Positions 35,935 to 44,169 of a DNA stretch of 54,629 nt are shown one piece after another. The translations under genes were made by a program, and so were the position numbers. A model generated the notes under the pieces. The model was given only the letters and a program-made list of their open reading frames with translations. It had not been told where the DNA came from and ran no database searches. Position 1 is the first letter of the stretch; each line of letters starts with the position of its first letter. Source of the stretch: Candidatus Schekmanbacteria bacterium (lineage in GTDB: Bacteria; CSSED10-310; JACPHN01); the NCBI GenBank assembly GCA_016188575.1, contig JACPHN010000047.1:1-54629 (forward strand), in the 5' to 3' direction.

Positions 35935-38900
35935 CCGACCGGCTACCCGCGATCCCCGGCTACGAGATCTTCGGGATCCTCGGCGAGGGGGCCATGGGCG
36001 CCGTGTACCACGCGCTGCACGTGGCGAGCCGCCGGCACGTCGCGCTCAAGACGGTAAAGGCGGTCTCGGCGACGTTGCTGCCGTCGTTGCGGCGCGAGAT
36101 CCACGTGCTGACCACGCTGCGACATCCCGGCATTGTGCGGATCGAGGACCACGGAACCGCCGGCGGACTTCCCTGGTACGCCATGGAGCTTGTTGTCGGG
36201 CAACCGCTCGGGGCGTACTGCCTGGGATACTGGCACCCCCCGGTCGCGCGCCTGGACGATGATGACACGGGCGAGAAGACGACGCCCGGCGGCGACACGG
36301 ACCGGACCACGGCGCATGCGGACGTCGGACGGACGGTCGACCACCGCGACAGGGAGCATGCCCCCCCCCCGCTTCATCTCCCCCCTCCCTGCCTTCCCCC
36401 GCGTGCGGCGGGAGGTGCGGTGGGGGGAGGCAGGGAAGCGGGCAGTGGACGAGCTGGCCGGGCCGCTGCGCCGCCGGAGCCCCGCACAAATTTGCCGGAA
36501 GTCCTGCGGGTGGTGCACCGGCTCGCGCTCACGCTGAGCTACCTGCATGGGGAAGGGGTGCTCCATCGCGACATCAAGCCGCAAAACGTCCTCGTCCGTG
36601 CGGATGGGGAGCCCGTGTTGACGGACTTCGGGCTGGCGCACCAGTGGGTCAATCAGAGCTCGCGGGAACGGCTTGCCGAGGAATACGCCCGCAGCGGCAC
36701 GTTGCTGTACATGTCTCCGGAGCAGATCCGCGGCGATCTGCTCGATGCGCGCAGTGATCTTTATGCCCTCGGGTGCGTCCTGTTCCAGCTTCTCACCGGG
36801 CAGCCGCCGTTCGTAACCCTGGTCACCCGGGCGCTTGTCGACATGCACCTGCGGGCCACGCCTCAACCCCCTTCGGCGCTGGTACGCGGCATTCCACCCA
36901 AACTGGATGAGCTGGTCATCGGCCTTCTCGAGAAAGATCGTCGCCGCCGCGTGTCGCACGCCGACGTCGTCTGCGCCGTCGTGGAAGGTCTGGGGGAAAC
37001 GGCGACTTACGCCGGGCCGCTTCCCGCATGCCGCCCGGTGCTGTATCGCCCGGGCATGGTCGGCCGCGAGCCAGCGCTGCGGGTAGCGGCCGAGCTCGTC
37101 CGCGGTCTGAGTAGACGCCGGGCGGCGCTGTGCCTGGTGCGCGGGGCGAGTGGAGTCGGAAAGACGCGATTTGCCTCCGAGTTTGGCCGCCTCGCAGTCA
37201 CGCAGCGGGTGCTGGTGCTCCCCGGAGCCTTCGCCGCTCCCAGGGCGGACGGGAGTCCCGACCCGGACGGCGCTCATCCCCTCGGCGGCTTCCGCCACGT
37301 CTTCCAGTACGTGGCGGACAGGTGCCAAGAATGGGGCGTCGAGGCCGCAAGCATGCTGCTGGGCAAGGATGCCCCCGTGCTTGCGCCGTATTATCCCCGG
37401 CTGCTTGCCCTGCCAGGCGTGGCCGGCACGGAACCTCCGGAGGAGCTCGCGCCGGAGGCGATGCGGCTGCGGGCCTTTGAAGCGCTCGCGAAGCTGCTGG
37501 CGAAAACGAGCGAGGGAGAAGCGATGGCCATCGTCATCGACGACCTCCAGTGGGGAGACGAGCTGACCGTCGCTTTTCTCGAGCACGTGCTCGCTTCGGG
37601 CCGGCTGTGGCGGATGGAGATCGGCCTCGTCGCCACCTACCGCACCGACGAGGCCGGCGCGTGGCAAGATCGGCTGGCGCGCCTCGCGCAGCAATCCGGG
37701 GTCGTGGCGGTCGACCTGGGGCGCCTCGACGTCACGGCCGTCGAGAGCATGGTGGCCGACATGCTCGGGGTGCACCATCGGGTGGCGGATCTTGCGGTCG
37801 TGCTCGAGCGAAGTTGCGAGGGGAACCCGTTTTTTGTCGCCGAATACCTGCGGACGGCGGTGCTCGAGGGGGCGCTCGGGCGCGATCATCTCGGCCGTTG
37901 GGTGGTGCAGGTGGGAACCGCGCGCGCGTGTGGCGCTGGCGATGCCGGCGACTTTGAAGACGCCGTCGATCTGGAGGGCTTTTCCCGGTTGCCGACGCCC
38001 GCGGGCGTGGCCGAGCTGCTCCGCTCCCGGCTCGCGGGCGTACGGGAAGACGCCATGGCGCTCTTGCGAGCCGCGGCCGTAATCGGACGCGAGGTCGCGG
38101 TGGGGTTGCTGCAGAGTATTGTGGGGCTATCGGCGGACGCCTTCGATGAGGCGCTCGGGGCGTTGCTGCGCCGGCACCTGCTCGAAGAGCTGCCCCTGCT
38201 GCAGCGCCTGCGCTTCTTGCACGAGAAGCTGCGGGAGGCCGCGTACGCGGGCCTGTCTCCGGAGTCGGCAAGGGAGCTGCACCGGGCCGTCGCCGTCAAC
38301 CTCGAGCGGCAGGGCGGAGATGATGTCGCCGTGGATTTTGCACCCGCCCTGGCACGACATTGGGAGGCGGCGGGCGAGATCGCAAAGGCGATCGACGCCT
38401 ACGTGCGCGCGGCGGATCGGGATCGCGCGGCGGCTTCCCTGGAAACGGCCATCGGCTATCTCGACCGCGCCCTGGCACTCGTCCCGAGCCAGTGCACAGG
38501 AGAGCGGCTCGCACTTCTCGAGCGGCGCGCGCGACTGTTCGACCTGCACGGCGAGCACGCGCAGTCCATCGCTGACATCGAGGCGGCCAGGGCCATCGTC
38601 GCGGCGGCGCCGCGGCCGGACGTGCGACTGAAGGAGCTTTTGCTGCTGGAGGCGGCGACGCGAATCCGGTCTCGCGCGGCGGAGGCAGCGCTCGCGCCGG
38701 CGGCGCAGGCGCAGGCGCTCGCGCTTGCTCAGGGAGACACCGAGGGCGCATGCAACGCGCTGACCTATCTTGGCGTGTCCCGCTGGCAGCTCGGAGATAC
38801 CGATCAGGCCCGCGACGACCTGCGGCGAGCGCGCTCGCTCCTCACCGCCGGCGCGGCGCCGGAGCTGGCCGTCCGCTTGCTGGGCTACTCCGGCCTGGTC

Positions 38901-40070
38901 GAGGAAGCCGGCGGCCATTTCGACAGCGCCTTGGGCTATCTCGAGAAAAGCCTGGAGCTGGCGCGCGCATCGGGGCACACGCGCGGCGTGGTGTCGACGC
39001 TGCAGAATCTCGGTATTCTCTGCCTGCGGCAAGGAGACGCCGCGCGTTCGCGCGGCTATTTCGAGGAAGCCATGGCGCGCTGTGAAGAAATCGGCGATCG
39101 CCTGCAGGCGGGGACGATCGCGTTGAACCGCGGCGCCGCGCTGCTCGACACGGGGCCGCTGGCGGAGGCGGAGGAGGCGTTCCTACGAGCGCTCGACGTG
39201 TTCGCGAGCATCGGCAGCAGGGCGATGCAGACGCAGGCCGAGAATAACCTCGGCATCGTCAAGCGCCAGCTCGGTCTCGGGCAAGAGGCCGTGGAGCTGT
39301 TGACCAACGTGGTGGCCAGCCACCGCGCGCGGGACGATGCCGTGGGGCTCGGTCTGGCGCTGTACAACCTCGGCGCCGCCCTGGTGGACGTGGGTCGCTT
39401 CGGCGAAGCGCGGGAGGTGCTCGCTGAGAGCTTGCGGCTGTGCTCGACGCGCGGAGATCCTTATCATGAGGCCGAAGTGCGTGAGCGACTGGCGTTCGCG
39501 GCGTATCTTTCCGGGGACGTGGAGGAGGCAGTGCGCGGTTACGATGCGGGGTTGGCGGTAGCTGCGGGCCTCGGGCTGGAGCTGCTGCAGCGGTGTATGA
39601 ACGCGTGGCGGGCGGTCGCAGCGGGCGGCGGCATGTGGCCACTCGCAGCGGCGGCGGCGCCGCCGGCGGGGGCCGCGGTTGGTGCTGAAGCGGCGGAGAT
39701 GGACCTCGAGCTCAGTGTCGAGGCCCTGCTTGGCGAGGCCACGCTGTGCATCGAGCGCGGGACGGAGGCGGGCGACTTCGAGCAAGGCCTGGCGCGCGCG
39801 GCAGAGGCGATCGGCCGCCTCTCCAGACTGGGCGCACGTAGCCGGCTCGCGGTGGCGCTGGTGCTCAAGGCGCGCGGTCTGGAGCGGCTCGGCCGGCCGG
39901 ATGAGGCCGACGCCGCCGGCGCGGCCGCCGCCGCGGTCCTTGGCAGAGCGCTTCACGGCATGGACATGGCCTTTCGACGAGACGCTGCGGCGCATCCTCA
40001 GCTTGCGCCCATCTTGCGCTGGCGGGCGCGGCGGCAGGCCACGGCGGGAGCCGACCAGCACAAGGAGTGA
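35931..40070 (+). CDS. Ser/Thr kinase - AAA ATPase - TPR regulator (PknK-like)
   Basis: 1379 aa, starting with GTG in the stop of the protease gene. The kinase part has a glycine loop GEGAMG (18-23), K40, HRD (212-214), DFG (232-234) and MSPEQ. A P-loop ATPase follows (Walker A GASGVGKT, 405-412; Walker B AIVIDDLQWGDE near 540), then a helical region with TPR units (about 850-1300, e.g. GDTDQARDDLRRARSLL, LGYLEKSLELARASG). This is the arrangement of STAND-type kinase regulators. The kinase hinge carries an extra segment of about 90 low-complexity residues (about 100-190), partly encoded by a dispersed repeat. Coupling to the protease suggests control of secretion or surface proteolysis. Confidence 0.9.
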   Translation: MTDRLPAIPGYEIFGILGEGAMGAVYHALHVASRRHVALKTVKAVSATLLPSLRREIHVLTTLRHPGIVRIEDHGTAGGLPWYAMELVVGQPLGAYCLGYWHPPVARLDDDDTGEKTTPGGDTDRTTAHADVGRTVDHRDREHAPPPLHLPPPCLPPRAAGGAVGGGREAGSGRAGRAAAPPEPRTNLPEVLRVVHRLALTLSYLHGEGVLHRDIKPQNVLVRADGEPVLTDFGLAHQWVNQSSRERLAEEYARSGTLLYMSPEQIRGDLLDARSDLYALGCVLFQLLTGQPPFVTLVTRALVDMHLRATPQPPSALVRGIPPKLDELVIGLLEKDRRRRVSHADVVCAVVEGLGETATYAGPLPACRPVLYRPGMVGREPALRVAAELVRGLSRRRAALCLVRGASGVGKTRFASEFGRLAVTQRVLVLPGAFAAPRADGSPDPDGAHPLGGFRHVFQYVADRCQEWGVEAASMLLGKDAPVLAPYYPRLLALPGVAGTEPPEELAPEAMRLRAFEALAKLLAKTSEGEAMAIVIDDLQWGDELTVAFLEHVLASGRLWRMEIGLVATYRTDEAGAWQDRLARLAQQSGVVAVDLGRLDVTAVESMVADMLGVHHRVADLAVVLERSCEGNPFFVAEYLRTAVLEGALGRDHLGRWVVQVGTARACGAGDAGDFEDAVDLEGFSRLPTPAGVAELLRSRLAGVREDAMALLRAAAVIGREVAVGLLQSIVGLSADAFDEALGALLRRHLLEELPLLQRLRFLHEKLREAAYAGLSPESARELHRAVAVNLERQGGDDVAVDFAPALARHWEAAGEIAKAIDAYVRAADRDRAAASLETAIGYLDRALALVPSQCTGERLALLERRARLFDLHGEHAQSIADIEAARAIVAAAPRPDVRLKELLLLEAATRIRSRAAEAALAPAAQAQALALAQGDTEGACNALTYLGVSRWQLGDTDQARDDLRRARSLLTAGAAPELAVRLLGYSGLVEEAGGHFDSALGYLEKSLELARASGHTRGVVSTLQNLGILCLRQGDAARSRGYFEEAMARCEEIGDRLQAGTIALNRGAALLDTGPLAEAEEAFLRALDVFASIGSRAMQTQAENNLGIVKRQLGLGQEAVELLTNVVASHRARDDAVGLGLALYNLGAALVDVGRFGEAREVLAESLRLCSTRGDPYHEAEVRERLAFAAYLSGDVEEAVRGYDAGLAVAAGLGLELLQRCMNAWRAVAAGGGMWPLAAAAAPPAGAAVGAEAAEMDLELSVEALLGEATLCIERGTEAGDFEQGLARAAEAIGRLSRLGARSRLAVALVLKARGLERLGRPDEADAAGAAAAAVLGRALHGMDMAFRRDAAAHPQLAPILRWRARRQATAGADQHKE
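36378..36430 (+). repeat. Core of the dispersed repeat inside the kinase gene
   Basis: CTCCCCCCTCCCTGCCTTCC, then a CCGCGTGCGGCGGG palindrome, then AGGTGCGGTGGGGGGAGG, matching the repeat cores elsewhere. It is translated as a Pro-rich then Gly-rich stretch between kinase subdomains V and VI without breaking the frame. Confidence 0.75.
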
Positions 40071-40233
40071 CGGCGGTGGGCAAATCCAGCGACACGGAGC
40101 CCGGACTCTGGGCGTTCACTGACGAGCTTTCCCGGATTCCGAGCGCCGCCTGGGGTGGTGCTCGCGCCGACACCCGGTGCATCCGCTGCTACCTCGCGGC
40201 GACGCCGCCACCGCAGTGAGCGATGCGCTCTCT

Positions 40234-41007
40234 CTAGCGCCGCGTCGCGACGAAAAACACCCGCTGAAACGGAAAAATCGTCCCGAGATCGCCCGACGGC
40301 GGATAGGCTCGCGCGAGCTCCTCCCCCACCTCCGCCAGGAACGCTTCCTGTTCCGCAGTGGTGAGCAGGTTCAGGAGCGGCCGCAGTGCCGTTCCTCGCA
40401 CCCATTCGCGAACCGGATTGTCGCCGTGGAGCACGTGGAGGTATTCGGTCTCCCAGGCGTCGACCCCGAATCCCGCGGCAAGCATGGTCGCCGCGTACCA
40501 GCGGAGCGGCATCACCCCGGGGGGACGCTCCAGTGCGGGCGCCAGCTTGTTCTTCCAGCGATCGCGCGCGGCCACGGCGAGAATCGTCTGGTGCGAGGGC
40601 TGCGCGAAGTTGTTCGGCATTTGCACCGCGAAGCGGCCACCAGGCGCCACCATCGCGGCCAGTCGCGGGATCTGCACCTCGTGTCGCGGCACCCAGTGCA
40701 GAGCGGCGTTGCTGAAGAGCAGGTCCACGGGCTGCTCGGAGCTCCAGGTGGCGATGTCCGCCCGCAGCCAGCTCAGCCGCCCGAGAATGGCGTGCTCGCC
40801 CGCGCGGGCGAGCATTTCCGCGGAGCTGTCCACGCCGGTGACGACCGCCGCCGGCCACAGCTCGGCCAACAGGCGCGTCAGCTCGCCCGACCCGCACCCC
40901 AGATCGACGACCGGCGCCGCCGGCCGGTCGCGGAGCCGCGCAAGCAAATCATGGAAGGGCCGGGATCGCTGCCTGCTGAAAAGGGCATACTGATTGGGAT
41001 CCCACAT
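40234..41007 (-). CDS. tam: Trans-aconitate 2-methyltransferase-like SAM methyltransferase
   Basis: 257 aa, the usual Tam length. The N-terminal MWDPNQYALFSRQRSRPFHDLL and the SAM-binding VVDLGCGSGELTRLL motif, plus SNAALHWVPRH and FAVQMPNNFAQPSH, are Tam signatures. By family it methylates trans-aconitate, relieving inhibition of aconitase; other small acids are possible. It is convergent with the kinase gene, leaving 163 bp without a gene between them. Confidence 0.88.
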   Translation of the reverse strand: MWDPNQYALFSRQRSRPFHDLLARLRDRPAAPVVDLGCGSGELTRLLAELWPAAVVTGVDSSAEMLARAGEHAILGRLSWLRADIATWSSEQPVDLLFSNAALHWVPRHEVQIPRLAAMVAPGGRFAVQMPNNFAQPSHQTILAVAARDRWKNKLAPALERPPGVMPLRWYAATMLAAGFGVDAWETEYLHVLHGDNPVREWVRGTALRPLLNLLTTAEQEAFLAEVGEELARAYPPSGDLGTIFPFQRVFFVATRR

Positions 41008-41038
41008 CGGTTTCGTAGCCTCTCACTCGTGGCTGGCA

Positions 41039-41083
41039 ACCCCCTCCCCCCGCTTGCGGTGGGAGGGTCGGGGTGGGGGGCGG
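41039..41083. repeat. Short core of the dispersed repeat
   Basis: CCCCCTCCCCCCGCTTGCGG followed by TGGGAGGGTCGGGGTGGGGG lies in the gap between the tam gene and the next gene. Outer parts of the family are not recognisable here. Confidence 0.6.
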
Positions 41084-41104
41084 CAAACAGGTACTCGACT
41101 CCCT

Positions 41105-42082
41105 CTATTCGGGCTTCTTGATGTTCGGGTTGGTTTTGAATGGCAGCGGTGATTGCCCGAGCCGTTTCCACAGCTCCCGGCTGTTGCGAACTTGTTCGCG
41201 GGTCTCGTACGTCTGCCATTTGAGATACTCCTCCATGTCGTTATACGACAGGCCCTTGGGGTGGGACTTTCCGAACACGGACGGCTTGCCGTGATGTGTT
41301 GCCGCTCCGTCCAGGAGCCAGCGGACCCCGAGCGACCGGGTGTCGTACGCCCGATCCAGGTCGACTTGCGCCAGCATGCGCTTGTGCTTGGGCGCGCCGT
41401 CGGCCTTCAGCTTGTCGAGCACGGCCTGGCGCTTGCCGATCTCCGTATCCGCATTGGTCAGGAATTCGCGAAGACCTTCGTCGGTCACGGTGGACAGCTT
41501 GCCGGCCGGGATCCTCATCTTCAGCTTGCCCGTCTTGGGGTCCTTTTCGGCGATGGACGTCGTGGGGTTACCGCTACCGTCGTCCTTGGGAATAGTGAGC
41601 TCGCGGCCATCGCTGAGCTTCACGTACATGTTCTTGTCGTCTTCGCGGGCGGCGGTACCGTCTTTGAGCTCGGGCGCGCTAGCGGTCTTCTCCGCCGGGG
41701 CCGATTGTTTCACGTCCAGCGCGTCACTGGCCGGGCTGCTGCCCCCCCCATCACCGTCTCCCCGGCTCGCGGGGGGCGTCGCGGTCGGGCGCTTCGCGCT
41801 CCTGCCGCGAGACGGTAGGGCGTCGAGCGAAGCCGGACCGCCGGCATCGGGCTTGCCGGCCGGCTCGTCGCCGGCGCCCGTTCCCGCTGTCCCTGCCTTC
41901 CCCAGTAACTCCTGCCGCCGCGCGATCGCACCCGCGTCATCATAGGAATCGGGCGGGGCCTCGCCGGTCTCGGCGGCCGGTTCGGGCTTCGCTACCTCCT
42001 GGGCGGGAGTCGCTTCAGATGCTGCTGCAGGCGCCTGCACCGGATACTCCGGCGCGCTTCCTTGAACCGAATCGACGTTCAC
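41105..42082 (-). CDS. Hypothetical Pro/Ala-rich protein
   Basis: 325 aa, no recognised domain and no signal peptide. The first 150 residues are low-complexity Ala/Pro/Gly/Ser; the rest is charged and apparently folded (YVKLSDGRELTIPKDDG, KLKMRIPAGKLSTVTDEGL, LAQVDLDRAYDTRSLGVRWLL). AGGAG eight bases before the GTG at 42082 sets the start; the upstream in-frame ATG at 42121 lies against the -10 box of the promoter and is unlikely. A weak repeat-like palindrome (about 41735-41775) falls inside the low-complexity part. Confidence 0.7.
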   Translation of the reverse strand: MNVDSVQGSAPEYPVQAPAAASEATPAQEVAKPEPAAETGEAPPDSYDDAGAIARRQELLGKAGTAGTGAGDEPAGKPDAGGPASLDALPSRGRSAKRPTATPPASRGDGDGGGSSPASDALDVKQSAPAEKTASAPELKDGTAAREDDKNMYVKLSDGRELTIPKDDGSGNPTTSIAEKDPKTGKLKMRIPAGKLSTVTDEGLREFLTNADTEIGKRQAVLDKLKADGAPKHKRMLAQVDLDRAYDTRSLGVRWLLDGAATHHGKPSVFGKSHPKGLSYNDMEEYLKWQTYETREQVRNSRELWKRLGQSPLPFKTNPNIKKPE

Positions 42083-42123
42083 GAGGCTAACTCCTGTTCG
42101 GGGTAAGTAGGCAATGCTCATGC

Positions 42124-42153
42124 ACTATACGGACAGCATGCGCGATTATTCAA
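42124..42153 (-). promoter_or_regulatory. Sigma70-type promoter for the Pro/Ala-rich protein
   Basis: On the minus strand TTGAAT (42153-42148), an 18-bp spacer and TATAGT (42129-42124). Initiation near 42117 gives a leader of about 35 nt to the GTG start at 42082. Confidence 0.55.
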
Positions 42154-42318
42154 TCGGAAGGGGAGGTCACCAAACCAGAGCTCGTTCCGGTATCAGCGCG
42201 CGATAGATCTCGCGCCTACGCTCTTCGCGAGGCGGTAGCGGCGAGATTCATCGCGCCGAAATACGGGGGTGCGGGTGCGAAAATGTTCATCACGCGTTTC
42301 GGGCCGGGGTGGCAGCGG

Positions 42319-42549
42319 CGGTTCCCGAATGTGGTAGAGGTCCCCACCTCGCGTTGCGGGCTATTCCTGAATACGGTAGAGGTCCCCACCTCGCGTTGCG
42401 GGCGTTTCCCGAATACGGTAGAGGTCCGCACCTCGCGTTGCGCGCGATTCCCGAATACGGTAGAGGTCCCCACCTCGCGTTACGGGCGGTTTCCGAATAC
42501 GGTAGAGGTCCGCACCTCGCGTTGCGCGCGTTTCCCGAACACGACGAGG
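42319..42549. repeat. 42-bp tandem repeat, five and a half units
   Basis: Units start at 42319, 42361, 42403, 42445 and 42487, with a partial sixth at 42529. Each carries CCCGAATACGGTAGAGGT, and the inverted GAGGT-CC(C/G)C-ACCTC forms a small hairpin. Units differ at a few positions and alternate CCCC and CCGC loops. The period is 14 codons, so frames stay open on both strands, but there is no start signal or known product. The rest of 42154-42727 shows no gene. Confidence 0.92.
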
Positions 42550-42727
42550 GCCCGCCGCTCGGACCGCGGCACGCCACGGCGCGAGCCGTGCCACCTCGGC
42601 AGCCCCCGGCGCGGCCAGTCTGGCGCCGCTCCGTTCTTCGCTTAGAATGACGGACGCAGATCAGACCGCCGCCGCCTCACCACCAGCGACGGGTAGGGTC
42701 GCGGCGGAGAAGAGCTCCCGCCGCCCG

Positions 42728-43309
42728 CTACGCCCACACCTCTCCGAGATCGACGGCGAGGTCGGGCAAGGCGGCGCTGCGAAATGGTGAGCTCCCCTCG
42801 ATGCGTCCCCGCAACGAGTAGGAAACGGCGTCAGGCTCCAGTACATACTCATCCACGGTGCGCGCGTCGGGATCGAGTATCCAGTAGTGCGGCACGCCGT
42901 GTTTCGCGTACACGTTCATTTTCACGGTGACATCCTGCCGCCTCGAGCTCGGCGACAGAATCTCGACCAGAAGCGTCGGAGCGCCCTGCAGGTTCTTTTC
43001 GGTGACGATATCCCGCCGCTCCGCGGCGATGAAGACGAGGTCGGGCTGGCAGACATTGGTGTCGCTCAAGATGACGTCGATCGGCGCGTTGAGGATCTCG
43101 CCGAGCCTCTTATGCGTGACGTGGTCGTGAAGAATCCATTGCAGATTGCGGCTCACGCGTTGGTGTCGGGTGGTTGGTGCGGGAGTCACGTAGAGATCGC
43201 CTTCCAGGATTTCGTAGCGCCGCCCGTCGTTCGGGAGCGCGCAATAGTCATCGTAGGTGAGCACCACCTCGACGAGCTCGCCGACTTTCGGTTCGCGAAG
43301 AAGCGGCAT
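42728..43309 (-). CDS. Uma2 (DUF820) family endonuclease-like protein
   Basis: 193 aa. It matches the Uma2/DUF820 restriction-endonuclease-fold family: YEILEGDLYVTPAPTTRHQ, VCQPDLVFI, and TLLVEILSPSSRRQDVTVKM with the PD-(D/E)xK-like Asp and Glu, then YAKHGVPHYWILDPDARTV. GAGGAGGT before the ATG gives a strong start. These genes are numerous in some genomes and their biological role is unsettled. It lies 123 bp downstream of the GrpE-like gene with its own ribosome site. Confidence 0.88.
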   Translation of the reverse strand: MPLLREPKVGELVEVVLTYDDYCALPNDGRRYEILEGDLYVTPAPTTRHQRVSRNLQWILHDHVTHKRLGEILNAPIDVILSDTNVCQPDLVFIAAERRDIVTEKNLQGAPTLLVEILSPSSRRQDVTVKMNVYAKHGVPHYWILDPDARTVDEYVLEPDAVSYSLRGRIEGSSPFRSAALPDLAVDLGEVWA

Positions 43310-43432
43310 GGGGGACCTCCTCTGCGGATGAAATCGCGACCCGCCGCCGCCGGCCGCGAGCGATACCGCTCTTCATTCTATGGGCGCCGCCCCGATGCGG
43401 CAAGCGCGCGCCGGAGAAGAGCTCCCGCCGCC

Positions 43433-43888
43433 CTATTGGTTGCGTACCGTGATCACCTCGGCCTTGCGCAGGATCCGGTTTCGCGCCTGATCGACATAGC
43501 CAGGGCGCACCACGTTGAGGATCGTCGTATTCGGCAGCTCGGCCGCGGGTCGCGTCTCGACGACGGTGCACGCTTCCAACGTGGCCTTGCCTGCGGTGAC
43601 GGACAGCTCGACGATGTGTTGCTCCTCGAGCGTCCTGAGCAGCTTGCGCCGGATGGCCTGCACGTTGCCGGCGAGCCGTTTCCCCGAGCGGCCCAGCTCG
43701 TCACCGCGGCGCTCGATGCTCGCGGCAAGACTGGAAAGGGCGTCGACGGCCTCGAAGATCCCGTTGTAGAGCGCGAGCCGGGCGGCCTGGCTCTCGTCCT
43801 CGCGCCGCCTCGATTCCTGTTCGAGCTCGACGATCCGCCGCTGGAACGTCGCCAGCCGGTCGCGGAGATACTGCTTGATGTCGTTCAC
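43433..43888 (-). CDS. GrpE-like nucleotide-exchange factor of the Hsp70 operon
   Basis: 151 aa. The N-terminal 60 residues are helical/coiled coil (FQRRIVELEQESRRREDES). The C-terminal part follows the GrpE head: QAIRRKLLRTLEEQHIVEL, then a strand-rich stretch ending NVVRPGYVDQARNRILRKAE, corresponding to the GrpE GY..rvlRpA.V ending. The GTG start overlaps the stop of the J-like gene (GTGA). It would promote ADP release from the partner Hsp70 encoded three genes upstream. It is shorter and more divergent than housekeeping GrpE. Confidence 0.78.
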   Translation of the reverse strand: MNDIKQYLRDRLATFQRRIVELEQESRRREDESQAARLALYNGIFEAVDALSSLAASIERRGDELGRSGKRLAGNVQAIRRKLLRTLEEQHIVELSVTAGKATLEACTVVETRPAAELPNTTILNVVRPGYVDQARNRILRKAEVITVRNQ

Positions 43889-44169
43889 GCGTCGCTGCGA
43901 AAGCGGCTGAGATAGGCAAGGCCGGCGCCGGCGGTCGTCGGGCTCGGGTCGGGGTGATGCGGCAGCTCCACGGCGGGTAGAGAGAAGCAGTGAAGAAGCT
44001 CCGCCAGTGCCGCGCGGCGTGGATCGAGCAAGGAGCGCTGGGCCTGCGCGATCTCAAGGCCGCCATGCCGTCGTTCCCGCAACGCCCGCGCTGTCGCCTC
44101 CAGGATCTCCTTCTTGGTGGCACCCACCGGCAAGCCGAGGATTTCAAAAGGATTTACCATTTCCGACAT
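43885..44169 (-). CDS. Short J-domain-like protein lacking HPD
   Basis: 94 aa. NPFEILGLPVGATKKEILEA matches the start of a J-domain, and RSLLDPRRAALAELLH resembles its last helix. The HPD tripeptide that stimulates Hsp70 ATPase is missing: the corresponding loop reads LRERRHGGLEIA. The ATG at 44169 has GAGGA seven bases upstream and overlaps the end of the TPR gene by 16 bp. It may be a regulatory or scaffolding J-like protein, or be specialised for the divergent Hsp70. Confidence 0.7.
   Translation of the reverse strand: MSEMVNPFEILGLPVGATKKEILEATARALRERRHGGLEIAQAQRSLLDPRRAALAELLHCFSLPAVELPHHPDPSPTTAGAGLAYLSRFRSDA

Noticed and set aside
35943-37889. 648-aa open frame on the minus strand
   Set aside because: Antisense to the kinase-AAA gene, whose motifs are unambiguous.
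41735-41775. Seventh copy of the dispersed repeat inside the Pro/Ala-rich gene
   Set aside because: Only a short CCGGCTCGCGG-like palindrome matches; similarity is too weak to separate from GC-rich coding sequence.
42319-42549. CRISPR-like array
   Set aside because: Units are directly adjacent with no unique spacers.
42283-42645. Plus-strand frame of 14-residue repeats (FPNTVEVPTSRCGR type)
   Set aside because: The frame is open only because the 42-bp period is divisible by three; there is no ribosome site and other frames are open too.
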